Source: Butyrivibrio sp. Su6 (GTDB lineage Bacteria > Bacillota > Clostridia > Lachnospirales > Lachnospiraceae). Taken from it: DNA of 64,000 nucleotides. How positions within the stretch are numbered: the stretch's first letter is position 1; the number at the start of each line of letters is the position of its first letter. Location: contig NZ_FNUR01000012.1 of the NCBI RefSeq assembly GCF_900108105.1, forward strand, positions 55,804 through 119,803. Reading direction: 5' to 3'. The position numbers and the translations under genes were made by a program. The notes below the pieces were generated by a model. The model had not been told where the DNA came from and did not search any database. It saw nothing but the letters and a program-made list of their open reading frames with translations. Below are positions 34,277 through 43,777 of the stretch, in pieces.

Positions 34277-36136
34277 TTAGATATCCAACTCTATGTCTTC
34301 AGGGAGTTTCTTGCCTTCAAATAAAGCCTCGAACTCTTCCCTTCCAATCTTTTCTTTCTCGATAAGAAGTGCTGAACTCTGATGCAAAACATCCTCATAC
34401 TGAAGGATTATCTCTTTAGCCTTGGCATAGCACTTATCGATAATAGCCTTTACTTCTTTATCAATTTCACCGGCAATAAGTTCACTGTGATTTTTCTTAT
34501 GAGAAATATCATACCCAATGAATACGTCTTCCTCGTTCTCATCATAGTTGATCACGCCGATATTGCTTGACATACCATACTTGGTAACCATGCTTCTTGC
34601 TTCCTGTGTTGCTTTTCTGATGTCGCTTGAAGCTCCTGTCGTAATATCTCCAAAAATAATCTCCTCAGCAATTCGTCCGCCGAGAGAGACCATAATATCC
34701 TGAAGCATTTTCTTTTTGGAAAGGAACATATCATCATTTTCCGGAAGTGGCATAGTATAGCCTGCTGCCCCAAGTCCTGTAGGAATGATCGAAATTGTAT
34801 GAACCGGGCCCACATCAGGAAGCACATGGAAAAGAATCGCATGTCCTGTCTCGTGGTAAGCAGTGATCTTTTTCTCTTTTTCTGAGATTATCTTGCTGCG
34901 CTTTTCTGTTCCGATACCTACTTTAGTGAATGAAGAATTGATATCTTCCTGATTGATGAACTGTCTGTTCTCTGTAGCTGCCTTAATAGCAGACTCATTT
35001 AAAAGATTTTCAAGATCAGCTCCTGTAAAGCCAGCTGTTGTCTGGGCAACCTGCTTAAGGTTTACATCATCTGAAAGAGGCTTGTTCTTGGCATGTACCT
35101 TGAGGATAGCTTCCCTCTCACCAATATCAGGTCTTGTAACAGTGATCTTTCTATCAAAACGACCTGGTCTCATGATAGCCGGATCAAGAATGTCTACTCT
35201 GTTAGTTGCTGCCATAACGATGATTCCTTCATTTACACCAAAACCATCCATTTCAACAAGCATCTGGTTGAGTGTCTGCTCTCTTTCATCGTGGCCGCCG
35301 CCCATACCTGTGCCTCGTCTTCTGGCTACAGCATCTATTTCATCGATAAAGATTATACATGGAGCATTCTTTTTAGCTTCAGCAAAAAGATCTCTGACTC
35401 TGGAAGCACCAACACCTACAAACATCTCAACGAAATCAGAACCTGAAATTGTAAAGAATGGAACTCCGGCTTCACCGGCTACTGCTCTTGCAAGAAGAGT
35501 CTTACCCGTACCTGGTGCACCTTCAAGAAGTACACCCTTTGGAATTCTTGCTCCTACCTGTGTGAATTTTCCAGGATCTTTTAAGAATTCAATGATCTCT
35601 GTAAGCTGTTCTTTTTCCTCTTTAAGGCCGGCAACGTCATCAAGTTTTATCTTGTTGTCGTCGGCGCTCTGGAGCTTTGCACGGCTCTTTCCAAAGTTCA
35701 TCATTCTGTTATTTCCTGAACCGGAAGCCTGCATATTGGTAAACATTGAGAAAATAAAGACCATAAGAACCAGTCCTACAACAACCGGGATTATACCGGT
35801 TATAAGGACGTTTTCAGACGGCACATCTTTGACTTCATAGTTTATGCCGTTATCTGCAACCAGCGTTTCGATAGCTGTCACATCTGTAGAATAAAAGGTC
35901 ACATCATCAAGCCCGCCATTAAAGCTAACACGGACGGCACCTGTCGGTGTCTCTGTGTTAGGCATAATGACTACTCTTCTAACTGTACCTTCCTGTATAT
36001 CTGCCTCCAACTGTGTTCGTGAATATGCTCCGGTATCTGATGTCATAAAACCCTTAGCATACTCAACAAACACTACCATTATCAGTAAAACTACCACAAT
36101 GGCAAAAATTGAATTATAACCCTTTGTGCGATTCAA
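34277..36136 (-). CDS. ftsH: ATP-dependent zinc metalloprotease FtsH
   Basis: The 619-residue membrane protease has an N-terminal TM helix, a short extracytoplasmic domain and a second TM near residue 115. The AAA+ module has Walker A GAPGTGKT and Walker B IIFIDEID. The zinc-protease domain follows, with HETGH at 428-432. It degrades misfolded and regulatory membrane proteins. It is the third gene of tilS-hpt-ftsH, an order conserved in many Firmicutes. The 26-bp gap to hpt has no terminator. Confidence 0.97.
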   Translation of the reverse strand: MNRTKGYNSIFAIVVVLLIMVVFVEYAKGFMTSDTGAYSRTQLEADIQEGTVRRVVIMPNTETPTGAVRVSFNGGLDDVTFYSTDVTAIETLVADNGINYEVKDVPSENVLITGIIPVVVGLVLMVFIFSMFTNMQASGSGNNRMMNFGKSRAKLQSADDNKIKLDDVAGLKEEKEQLTEIIEFLKDPGKFTQVGARIPKGVLLEGAPGTGKTLLARAVAGEAGVPFFTISGSDFVEMFVGVGASRVRDLFAEAKKNAPCIIFIDEIDAVARRRGTGMGGGHDEREQTLNQMLVEMDGFGVNEGIIVMAATNRVDILDPAIMRPGRFDRKITVTRPDIGEREAILKVHAKNKPLSDDVNLKQVAQTTAGFTGADLENLLNESAIKAATENRQFINQEDINSSFTKVGIGTEKRSKIISEKEKKITAYHETGHAILFHVLPDVGPVHTISIIPTGLGAAGYTMPLPENDDMFLSKKKMLQDIMVSLGGRIAEEIIFGDITTGASSDIRKATQEARSMVTKYGMSSNIGVINYDENEEDVFIGYDISHKKNHSELIAGEIDKEVKAIIDKCYAKAKEIILQYEDVLHQSSALLIEKEKIGREEFEALFEGKKLPEDIELDI

Positions 36137-36162
36137 CTTCTGAATTCCCCCTTTTAGAGAAG

Positions 36163-36687
36163 TTAATTAAACTCAACCACTCCGATATATGGCAAGTTTC
36201 TGTATCTCTGATCATAGTCAAGGCCGTAACCAACTACAAACTCATCAGGAATCTCAAATCCTGTGTAGTCAACCTTAACATCTGTAACTCTGCGCTCAGG
36301 CTTATCAAGAAGTGTGCAGAGCTTAATGCTTGCAGGCTCTCTGTCTCCGAGCATCTTTATAAGGTAAGAAAGTGTTCTTCCGGAATCAACGATATCCTCA
36401 ACAATGAGAACATGTCTGTCCTTAAGTGGTTCATCAAGGTCCTTAACGATCTTAACAACACCGCTTGATTTTGTTGAACTTCCATAACTTGAAGCTGACA
36501 TAAAGTCCATTGTTACAGGAACTGTAATTCTCTTTGCAAGTTCACACATAAAGAATACACCGCCTTTTAAAACACAGACAAGATGTACTGTCTCTCCCTG
36601 ATAATCTCTGCTGATTGCCTCTCCAAGCTCCTTAATACGCTTGTCTACCTCTTCTTCTGTAAGTAGTACACGAACTGACTCAGCCAC
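36163..36687 (-). CDS. hpt: Hypoxanthine phosphoribosyltransferase
   Basis: The 174-residue purine salvage enzyme makes IMP or GMP from hypoxanthine or guanine and PRPP. The PRPP-binding motif is [13 protein letters not shown] and the metal/base loop is in [15 protein letters not shown]. The start is best placed at GTG 36687: GGAGG lies eight bases upstream, inside the end of tilS, whereas the in-frame ATG at 36702 is part of that ribosome site. The gene therefore starts one base after the tilS stop, giving tight coupling. Confidence 0.95.
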   Translation of the reverse strand: MAESVRVLLTEEEVDKRIKELGEAISRDYQGETVHLVCVLKGGVFFMCELAKRITVPVTMDFMSASSYGSSTKSSGVVKIVKDLDEPLKDRHVLIVEDIVDSGRTLSYLIKMLGDREPASIKLCTLLDKPERRVTDVKVDYTGFEIPDEFVVGYGLDYDQRYRNLPYIGVVEFN

Positions 36688-36688
36688 T

Positions 36689-38107
36689 TTAATTACCTCC
36701 ATTATCTATAGCTACAGCTAGTATTTTTTTAGTATTGTCACTAATTTTATAGGAACAACTGATTCTATATCCGGGAACCCACATGCAATGGTCTCCATCC
36801 GCCAGAATCCACATGTTATCTCTTTCACTCACAGGAATTTTTTCGTCTGTCATGAACTTGGATAATTTCTTTTTCCTGATAGTGCCATTTTGCTCTATAC
36901 AGATATAATCATCCGGCTTCCTGTGCCTAAAAATAACTTCTTGTATTCTATCACAATCAAACCATTTAGTATATGTATCTCTCGGAATAGATGTTTTTCC
37001 ATTATACGACATTATGTCAATTGTTGCGACACCAAATCGGGGAATGTTCAGTTTGTATTTTTGGCCTGTTTCAAGTTTCTTAATAACAAGCTGATCATCT
37101 ATATTACAGCCATCACCTTTTTCAAAGTTTTCCATAAATGATAGCTTATCGTAGCTTCTGACTGCCTTTATATTATAAGGCAGATCAAGGCTTGCCGACC
37201 CATCTGTTCCAGCAATCAGCGTAAGTACTGCATCCACGTGCCTCGCTGTTATATCCTTTCTGTTTGGAGTAAGCTCCTCAAAACATTGAAGAATAACATA
37301 TCTCTTTATTATCTCTGGCTCGAGACCTAATTTTTTTAGTTCAAGCTCTATTCTGCCATTGTTTTTTTCAGATATATTATCAAATACTTTTTTGGCCTGG
37401 TCTCTGATATAGTCCTCAGCCATGGCAAAATCTTTTGTCGCCCTGTAAATATGCTCAACTGCTGATTTATTAATTTCTTTTTCCACATATGGAATAACCT
37501 TATTTCTAAGCTTGTTTCTTGTGTGGATATTTTCAAGATTTGTGGCATCTGTGCAAAAAGAAATCTCTTTTTCCTTAAGGTAATCCTCGATTTCATCTCT
37601 TGTCACACACAGCAGGGGCCTTATTATGTTATCTCTGACAGGCCTTATTCCACCGCCGCCGCGAAGTCCGCTTCCTCTGAAAATATTGTGGAGAAATGTT
37701 TCCGCAGCATCGTTTTGGTGATGAGCAATAGCGATCTTGGTTGCACTTTCGCTTTTCACTAATTGAGAAAAAAAGTCATAGCGAACTATTCTTCCCGCTT
37801 CCTCCTCAGAAAGCCTGTTATCCTCTGCAATCTGCGGAACATCTTCTTCCAAAAGATGATATCTGATTCCTCGTTCTTTACAAAACTTACGTGTAAAGTC
37901 CGCATCCTCTCCGGCCTCTTCTCTGATTCCGTGATTTACATGGGCTGCAATAAGCTCAATCTTCAGTATTTCTTTTAGCTCAAAAAGAACTGTTACGAGT
38001 GCCGTAGAGTCTGCTCCACCGGAAAATCCCACAAGTATCCTATCACCTGCATCAATCATCTTGTTCGCTCGTATAAAGTTCAATACTTTGTTCTCAAAAT
38101 TATTCAT
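36689..38107 (-). CDS. tilS: tRNA(Ile)-lysidine synthase
   Basis: The 472-residue enzyme modifies C34 of tRNA-Ile(CAU) to lysidine with ATP and lysine, so that it reads AUA. The PP-loop SGGADST is at about residue 28 in LVGFSGGADSTAL, followed by the NDAAETFLHNIFRGSGLRG region read in parts. The C-terminal substrate-binding domain follows. It heads tilS-hpt-ftsH. A strong terminator lies between it and divIC, so it needs its own promoter or read-through. Confidence 0.95.
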   Translation of the reverse strand: MNNFENKVLNFIRANKMIDAGDRILVGFSGGADSTALVTVLFELKEILKIELIAAHVNHGIREEAGEDADFTRKFCKERGIRYHLLEEDVPQIAEDNRLSEEEAGRIVRYDFFSQLVKSESATKIAIAHHQNDAAETFLHNIFRGSGLRGGGGIRPVRDNIIRPLLCVTRDEIEDYLKEKEISFCTDATNLENIHTRNKLRNKVIPYVEKEINKSAVEHIYRATKDFAMAEDYIRDQAKKVFDNISEKNNGRIELELKKLGLEPEIIKRYVILQCFEELTPNRKDITARHVDAVLTLIAGTDGSASLDLPYNIKAVRSYDKLSFMENFEKGDGCNIDDQLVIKKLETGQKYKLNIPRFGVATIDIMSYNGKTSIPRDTYTKWFDCDRIQEVIFRHRKPDDYICIEQNGTIRKKKLSKFMTDEKIPVSERDNMWILADGDHCMWVPGYRISCSYKISDNTKKILAVAIDNGGN

Positions 38108-38125
38108 TCTTTTCTCAAATTAAAA

Positions 38126-38162
38126 CGCAGACCCCTTACGAATCTACGTAACGATGTCTGCG
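38126..38162 (-). terminator. Terminator between divIC and tilS
   Basis: A two-part stem, CGCAGAC/GTCTGCG (38126-38132 with 38156-38162) and TTACG/CGTAA inside, is followed by TTTTA on the minus strand. It divides the housekeeping block into cca-PEGA-rqcP-divIC and tilS-hpt-ftsH. Confidence 0.75.
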
Positions 38163-38180
38163 CCTGGTTTCAATAATTAA

Positions 38181-38492
38181 TTATTTGCCTTCATTTCTAA
38201 AGATAATCTCTCCTGGATAAACAAGTCCAAGCTTGTCTTTAGCTGTATCTTCTATATATTTACGCGTCTGTGTATATCTCTCGAACTCCTGAATCTCTTC
38301 TGTTCTGGCATACTCTGCATCGATCTGCGCCTGGAGCTCCATCTCCCTCGCCTGATACTCGCTAGCTTTCTGCATAAGACCAATACTCTTGATAGAAACT
38401 ACGGTCACAAGAATAAGGACTACAAAACTAGCCCAGAGAATACCAACTCTGTTCTGAGAACGACGCCTCTTATAGCGTGCTCTGGTTGCCAT
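38181..38492 (-). CDS. divIC: FtsB/DivIC-type septum formation initiator
   Basis: The 103-residue protein has a basic cytoplasmic N-terminus, one TM helix (about 17-37) and a coiled coil (AREMELQAQIDAEYARTEE). It ends in the family-typical DTAKDKLGLVYPGEIIF. It would join FtsL/DivIB in the divisome. I start at 38492 because a G-rich site precedes this ATG; an upstream ATG is part of that site. The pairing with rqcP (YabO) is the same as in Bacillus. Confidence 0.9.
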   Translation of the reverse strand: MATRARYKRRRSQNRVGILWASFVVLILVTVVSIKSIGLMQKASEYQAREMELQAQIDAEYARTEEIQEFERYTQTRKYIEDTAKDKLGLVYPGEIIFRNEGK

Positions 38493-38563
38493 ATCGTACC
38501 CCCACATAATGCGGAATCACATAAATTCTCTAAATACATTCTAATACACTATTAAATCGACTG

Positions 38564-38803
38564 TCAAATATATCGATACAGGTTTGTTACATCCTCTTTG
38601 TGGATTGTTTCCTGGACGTCGAGCACTTCTACGCTGACGTCCTTGTTTCCAAAGTTGATGGTTATCTTGTCGCCAACCTTAACATCTACTGACGCTTTGG
38701 CTGGCTTACCGTTTATCTGTACTCTTCCCGCATCGCAGGCTTCATTAGCTACGGTGCGTCTTTTTATTAATCTTGTTACTTTTAAATATTTATCTAGTCT
38801 CAT
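38564..38803 (-). CDS. rqcP: RqcP/YabO, S4-domain ribosome quality control factor
   Basis: This 79-residue S4 RNA-binding protein (MRLDKYLKVTRLIKRR, then ACDAGRVQINGKPAKAS) corresponds to YabO/RqcP. That factor works with RqcH in alanine-tailing of stalled 50S subunits in B. subtilis. The N-terminal S4 signature is complete. Its ATG follows the stop codon of the PEGA-domain gene directly (TAA-ATG), which implies translational coupling. Confidence 0.93.
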   Translation of the reverse strand: MRLDKYLKVTRLIKRRTVANEACDAGRVQINGKPAKASVDVKVGDKITINFGNKDVSVEVLDVQETIHKEDVTNLYRYI

Positions 38804-40600
38804 TTAATTTTCTCCTGATGCCTCACTAGCTGCGTCGCTGGCTTTTTCTGAATCATTTGTTGTTTTACCTGTACTTGAGGAGTCGGTCTGTGAACTATCG
38901 AGATCCTCTTTTGAGGTTTCTGTTGTATTTGTTGTTCCTTCAGTAGAAGTTTCTTTTGTGGTTTCTTCTGTGGCAGCGCTCTTGCTCTCTGACCCTTTAT
39001 CCGAAGTAGAACTTGTAGAAGCACTTGATGCTCCTGAAGAACCGCTCGAACCTGATGAACTACCGGAACTTGCATCCGAACTTGATGAACTGCTTGAGGA
39101 TGAGCTTGAAGATGAACTGCTGCTCGATGACGAACTACTTGATGAGCTGCTTGCAGAAGTAGCTGATGAGCTGCTGTCTTCACTCTTCTTCACCATATCA
39201 GCAAATCCATAGGATACGTTATCTTCACTCTTATCAATTTTAATCCTGTAACTTATGGTCTCATATCCGCTTCTTTTTAGTATAACTTCATGATTGCCGG
39301 ATACTTTCTGAACTCTTGTAGGAATCACGCCAACATAATATCCATCAAAATATAGCTCTGCATCAACAGGTTTATCAAAGTAGATATAGTATCCGTTGAT
39401 AACCTTGTTTGAAGAATCGCTTGAGCTGTTGCTGCTGACAGTTGAAGCCTTGGATGCCGAAGCAGATTTCTTTGATATAAGTTCGTTGGCATTTGCCTTC
39501 TTTACAGCCAGACTCGATTTGGCTGTACTGTTATTTACAGTAGCATTATTTATAGATAGCGAATTAGTTGAAGCTTCCTCACTATCTGAATCTTTTTCAA
39601 GCTCTATGCTTACGATTGACCTGGCTGTACCAACTTTAAGGTATCTGTTCTGCGTGATATAGCCCTCAGCCATGATCTTGAGATTGTGATAACCATACTG
39701 AACAGTCTGTGGTACTCCTGTAAGGACCTTCTGTCCATCGACAAAAACTTCCGCTGTTTCCGGAACTATCTCAAAAGTTACAAGACCTTCTTTTGGCTTA
39801 TTTATAGTAATATCACTGGTATCAACTACGGTTTCCTGATTTCTTGTAATGTTTACTTCAGACTGGTAATTGGCACCATTCCCGAGTATTTGAAGATTAT
39901 ATTGCCCTTCAGGTGCACTTAGCAGCATGTTGGGGGATATCTTGTGTATCACCTCGTTGTCCAGCTCTATCCATGCTCCCACCAGGCTCTGCTCTTCAAC
40001 TACGTCTGAGGAAAGGCTCACGTAACCATGTCCTCCTGTTACTACTACGCTGTATATTTCGCGGCCTATGCCAGATACTTTTATCTTATCGGTAGAAAGA
40101 ATATTCTCTGCAATAGCAAGCTCTCCATCTGCCAACACAAGAGCTTTGTTATCTATTCTGTAGATCTCATCCTTGATACGGGCTGTTCCGTCATTTCTGA
40201 CAAGCTCATGATCTTTGGTGCTGTCAACTACCCATGCATCTTTTGACACATTGAGTGTTGTAATGTGCTTGGTACTCTTCAAAAAAGTAACATCAACAAT
40301 CTGACCAACTTCCAGCATCTGAGCCGAAAGAACTGTTCCTCTGGCATCATACATCATACTGGTGTTGTCGTAATCAAGCGTATAGGTCTTTCCTGTCGCA
40401 TGATTTCTCAAACGGATCTGCTTTTTTTCAGTGTCTATCGACCTTATGGCCGCAGTATCCGCAGAATCGTATTTACCAACCATTGATATGGTTACTTTAT
40501 TTGTAGTCACAGCTAGTACGCTTGTTGATGATGACAGCATTACTACCACTGCCATACATAAAGCTGTACCTATCCTGACTGCACATCCAAAGCTTCTCAT
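38804..40600 (-). CDS. Secreted PEGA-domain protein with poly-serine tail
   Basis: The 598-residue protein has a signal sequence (hydrophobic to about residue 30, AVA-type cleavage) and beta-rich domains to about 270. Two PEGA-type repeats follow: PETAEVFVDGQKV at about 277 and KPVDAELYFDGYYVG at about 400. The C-terminal 130 residues are Ser/Thr-rich and include 25 serines in a row (484-508). PEGA domains are linked to envelope or surface-layer proteins, and the tail resembles a wall-spanning linker, but no LPXTG or TM anchor is seen. It sits between cca and rqcP, with 14 bp and 0 bp spacing. Function is unknown. Confidence 0.85.
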   Translation of the reverse strand: MRSFGCAVRIGTALCMAVVVMLSSSTSVLAVTTNKVTISMVGKYDSADTAAIRSIDTEKKQIRLRNHATGKTYTLDYDNTSMMYDARGTVLSAQMLEVGQIVDVTFLKSTKHITTLNVSKDAWVVDSTKDHELVRNDGTARIKDEIYRIDNKALVLADGELAIAENILSTDKIKVSGIGREIYSVVVTGGHGYVSLSSDVVEEQSLVGAWIELDNEVIHKISPNMLLSAPEGQYNLQILGNGANYQSEVNITRNQETVVDTSDITINKPKEGLVTFEIVPETAEVFVDGQKVLTGVPQTVQYGYHNLKIMAEGYITQNRYLKVGTARSIVSIELEKDSDSEEASTNSLSINNATVNNSTAKSSLAVKKANANELISKKSASASKASTVSSNSSSDSSNKVINGYYIYFDKPVDAELYFDGYYVGVIPTRVQKVSGNHEVILKRSGYETISYRIKIDKSEDNVSYGFADMVKKSEDSSSSATSASSSSSSSSSSSSSSSSSSSSSSSSSDASSGSSSGSSGSSGASSASTSSTSDKGSESKSAATEETTKETSTEGTTNTTETSKEDLDSSQTDSSSTGKTTNDSEKASDAASEASGEN

Positions 40601-40614
40601 GATCTACCCCTCAT

Positions 40615-41958
40615 TTATTCTGATCCTTCAAGAAAACTTTTTAGGCGCTCCGGCTCTAACAAATAGTCCTTGCTGTTATGTTCGGGATTGTCGAGAACGT
40701 CCTCAAGCATTGCTTTGAGAACTGTTCCGATGGCCTTTCCCTGAGAAACGCCAGCCCCCATAAGATCTTTTCCGTTAACAGCAAGATCCTTTATATTTAT
40801 TGGTTCCTTTTTTGCCAGTATCTCTTTATAGATGCTATTAGTGTCGTTTATCAGCTTAAGCTTCTCTTCTCTATAAAGCTCACTCTGAGCAAGTGTATCT
40901 GCGTATCTTACTTCAATGAATAGCGGAAAATCATCACCAATCCTGTTCATGGCTCTTCTGACATTTCGCGGCGTAGCAGGAAATCTGTCATCGTGATATC
41001 TGATCAGATTACAGGTCCTGTCCATTGTATCCCTGTCAAATTTTAGCCGTTTAAAAATCTCTTTTGCCATGGATACACCGACCTCGGCATGGCCCTTGAA
41101 ATGTGATATTCCGTTACTATCTATACTCATTGTAGCAGGTTTTCCCATATCATGCATCAGCATTGTAAGCCTCAAAATCCTGTCAGAACGCACATTCTGC
41201 ACTGATTTCATGATATGTTCTCCCACATTATACATGTGATGTGGATTGTTTTGTGGTGTCTCCATACACCTGTCAAATTCAGGAAGTATCACCTTTGTGA
41301 TGCCAAGTTCATAGGCTGTCATCAGCCTCTCAGGATGATCAGACAAAAGAAGTTTCACAAGCTCTGTCTGTATTCGTTCTGCGCTGATGTTTTTTAGTGT
41401 ATCAGCCAGCTCGGAAATCGCATTTTGAGTTTCATCCTCTATTGAATAGTTGAGCTGTGCTGCAAATCTTACAGCCCTCATAATCCTAAGAGCATCTTCA
41501 GAAAACCTTTCTTTTGGATTTCCAACGCATCGGATAAGACCTTTCTCTATATCCTCCATTCCTCCGAAGCGGTCGATTAAGCCTTCCTCATCATTGTAGG
41601 CCATGGCATTTATCGTGAAATCTCTTCTTTTCATATCCTCAGTGAGGTTTTTGGTAAAAGTCACTTCACTGGGATGTCTGGAATCCTCATATTTCCCGTC
41701 TATTCTGTATGTAGTCACCTCATAGCCTTCTTTTCCAACCATGATAGTGACTGTTCCGTGCTCAATTCCTGTATCTATAGTTCTTTTGAATAGTTTTTTT
41801 GTATCCTGTGGAAGCGCATTGGTCGTTATATCCCAGTCCCCCGGAACTCGTCCCAATATGCTGTCCCTTACGCATCCACCAACTGCATAGGCCTCAAATC
41901 CTGCCTCATGAAGCCTGTCCAATATCCTTTTTACATTATCCGGTAATTTGATCTTCAT
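40615..41958 (-). CDS. cca: CCA-adding tRNA nucleotidyltransferase
   Basis: The 447-residue enzyme adds or repairs the 3' CCA end of tRNAs, needed here because the tRNA genes in this window do not encode CCA. The class II nucleotidyltransferase head has AYAVGGCVRDSILGR and GDWDITTNA, followed by RRDFTINAMAYN, and an HD-type domain (MLMHDMGKP) lies in the C-terminal half. The promoter at 41965-41993 places the transcription start at or next to the ATG, and the GAAGG before the ATG is too close to act as a normal ribosome site. Confidence 0.95.
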   Translation of the reverse strand: MKIKLPDNVKRILDRLHEAGFEAYAVGGCVRDSILGRVPGDWDITTNALPQDTKKLFKRTIDTGIEHGTVTIMVGKEGYEVTTYRIDGKYEDSRHPSEVTFTKNLTEDMKRRDFTINAMAYNDEEGLIDRFGGMEDIEKGLIRCVGNPKERFSEDALRIMRAVRFAAQLNYSIEDETQNAISELADTLKNISAERIQTELVKLLLSDHPERLMTAYELGITKVILPEFDRCMETPQNNPHHMYNVGEHIMKSVQNVRSDRILRLTMLMHDMGKPATMSIDSNGISHFKGHAEVGVSMAKEIFKRLKFDRDTMDRTCNLIRYHDDRFPATPRNVRRAMNRIGDDFPLFIEVRYADTLAQSELYREEKLKLINDTNSIYKEILAKKEPINIKDLAVNGKDLMGAGVSQGKAIGTVLKAMLEDVLDNPEHNSKDYLLEPERLKSFLEGSE

Positions 41959-41964
41959 ACCTTC

Positions 41965-41993
41965 ATAATAGCTTAATAAACCGAAATTGTGAA
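41965..41993 (-). promoter_or_regulatory. Promoter of cca, predicting a leaderless mRNA
   Basis: On the minus strand TTCACA (41988-41993), 17 bp and TATTAT (41965-41970) form a near-consensus promoter. The -10 ends 6 nt before the cca ATG, so the transcript should begin at the start codon. Confidence 0.65.
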
Positions 41994-42055
41994 GAATTCA
42001 CTGGGATTTTTAGGCAGTTGGTTATATACTTGTCTTATAACTATGAGGAAATAAA

Positions 42056-43777
42056 ATGAAGTACAAATATGATCGTAAATTGTTCGTTGCCGCGGCTTTT
42101 GCCCTTCTTTTTGCTTTGCTTATCCTCATGGGGTCTTTTTCTAATATCGAGACTCCATTTTTAAATACCATAATAGACCTTAATGATAACTGGCAGATTT
42201 CGGTAAACGGCAACGTTTTTGATTCACATAATCCATCCAAGACAAATATCGGCGTTATAAACGAGGGTGATGTTGTTGAACTGACAACTACTTTACCCTC
42301 TATTTCTGATTACGCGGATCCTTGTCTTTCTTTTTATGCAATTCACTCACTGATAGAGATCAGTATAGATGATGAAGTCATCTATTCCTTCGGGCATGAG
42401 GCCTATGAAGCAGGCAGAACTGTTCCTAAGACCCACACTGCTATTCCATTAAAAAGAGAATACGGCGGTAAAACCTTAAAAATATCCCTGACAGGCGCGA
42501 AGGCTTCTGCATTTTCAGGATTATCTTCATTTTTTATAGGTGAAAGAAAAGACACTTTTGTCGGTGGTATCATTGTGAGAAGGCTCAGCATCTTGTCGGG
42601 AATTTTCCTGATATCTCTTGGCTTTTTGCTTATTATTCTTTCTCCTTATCTTTTGTTTTATCACAATAACGACACCAGGCTTGTCTTTAGCGGCTTTATT
42701 TCTCTATTCCTGGGATTTTATATAATGTCCTATTACGGCCTTATAGACCTTCTTATCGGGAATCCAACTCTCAACACAATTTGTGAGTATGTCTCGCTTT
42801 ATAATATCCCGACCTGTATCCTGGGCTATTTGATGTCGGTCTTTTCAGGTAAAAAGAAACAGCTTTTCCGTTTTATGTTTATCACAAACTTAACCTTATT
42901 CTTTATTATCATTATTCTTCACATTTCGCAGGCTGTACGTTTTACTGACTTTACCATGTCATTACACACTTTGGCAGCCATCGAAAGCTCTATTGCTATG
43001 TACCTTATAGCCAAGAATCTTATCAATAAAAAGACATCCTCAGATAAAAAATTTCTTTTGTCTGATTCTATATTCCTATTAGGGCTCTCAATCTTCATGA
43101 TTGCATCCTTAATAGACATAGTGATCTACAACTATAACAAGTACTTCTCTGCTGCCGGTGAGACTAATTCTGATATCACCATAACTACAATAGGTGCGCT
43201 GATCTTTGTGTCCTGCCTGCTTATCAGTTATCTTTATTACAATATTTACAGCAGTAACTTTGAAACAATGCAAAGTCATATCGTCAATCTCGCTTACACC
43301 GATGCACTGACAGGACTTGCCAACAGAGCACGTTGCGAACAGGTAATGGCTATTCTTTCAGAAGACCGCGGAACATATACTATCGTGAGTCTCGACCTTA
43401 ACAAGCTAAAGCAGGTAAATGATACTCTTGGCCACCATGAGGGCGATCGCCTTATCGTTGGTTTTGCTACTATTCTTTCCGAGTGTTTCTGGGATGCCAA
43501 TCTTATTGGAAGAATGGGCGGCGACGAGTTCATCGTTGTAATGACTGATGAACACGCGCTTAATTGTACAAAGAGAATTCATGAGCTTTACAATATAATA
43601 ACTGAGTGGAACAGCAAGGAACAGTCCTTCCAATACAGCACTTCCTATGGATATGCTTACAGCTATGAAGTGCCAAACGGACTCGCCAGTGAAGTGTACA
43701 TGCTTGCTGACTCCAGAATGTATGAGATGAAAAAAGAACATAGAAATGACAACAGGAAGGAGGTAGAAAATGCGTAA
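42056..43777 (+). CDS. Membrane diguanylate cyclase (GGDEF), first of a pair
   Basis: The 573-residue protein has an N-terminal TM (about 9-30), an extracytoplasmic beta-sandwich-like sensor domain (about 35-165), then about seven TM helices. The cytoplasmic GGDEF domain has the catalytic GGDEF at 488-492. It should make cyclic di-GMP. The inhibitory I-site RxxD is replaced by WxxN (WDAN), so product inhibition is probably lost. GAGG lies seven bases before the ATG. The next gene, of the same architecture, overlaps its end by 8 bp. Confidence 0.92.
   Translation: MKYKYDRKLFVAAAFALLFALLILMGSFSNIETPFLNTIIDLNDNWQISVNGNVFDSHNPSKTNIGVINEGDVVELTTTLPSISDYADPCLSFYAIHSLIEISIDDEVIYSFGHEAYEAGRTVPKTHTAIPLKREYGGKTLKISLTGAKASAFSGLSSFFIGERKDTFVGGIIVRRLSILSGIFLISLGFLLIILSPYLLFYHNNDTRLVFSGFISLFLGFYIMSYYGLIDLLIGNPTLNTICEYVSLYNIPTCILGYLMSVFSGKKKQLFRFMFITNLTLFFIIIILHISQAVRFTDFTMSLHTLAAIESSIAMYLIAKNLINKKTSSDKKFLLSDSIFLLGLSIFMIASLIDIVIYNYNKYFSAAGETNSDITITTIGALIFVSCLLISYLYYNIYSSNFETMQSHIVNLAYTDALTGLANRARCEQVMAILSEDRGTYTIVSLDLNKLKQVNDTLGHHEGDRLIVGFATILSECFWDANLIGRMGGDEFIVVMTDEHALNCTKRIHELYNIITEWNSKEQSFQYSTSYGYAYSYEVPNGLASEVYMLADSRMYEMKKEHRNDNRKEVENA

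Noticed and set aside
38800..39183. A reading frame of 127 residues overlapping the end of the PEGA protein gene
   Set aside because: It is a frame-shadow of the serine-rich repeats; its composition is repetitive and it has no ribosome site or family motif.
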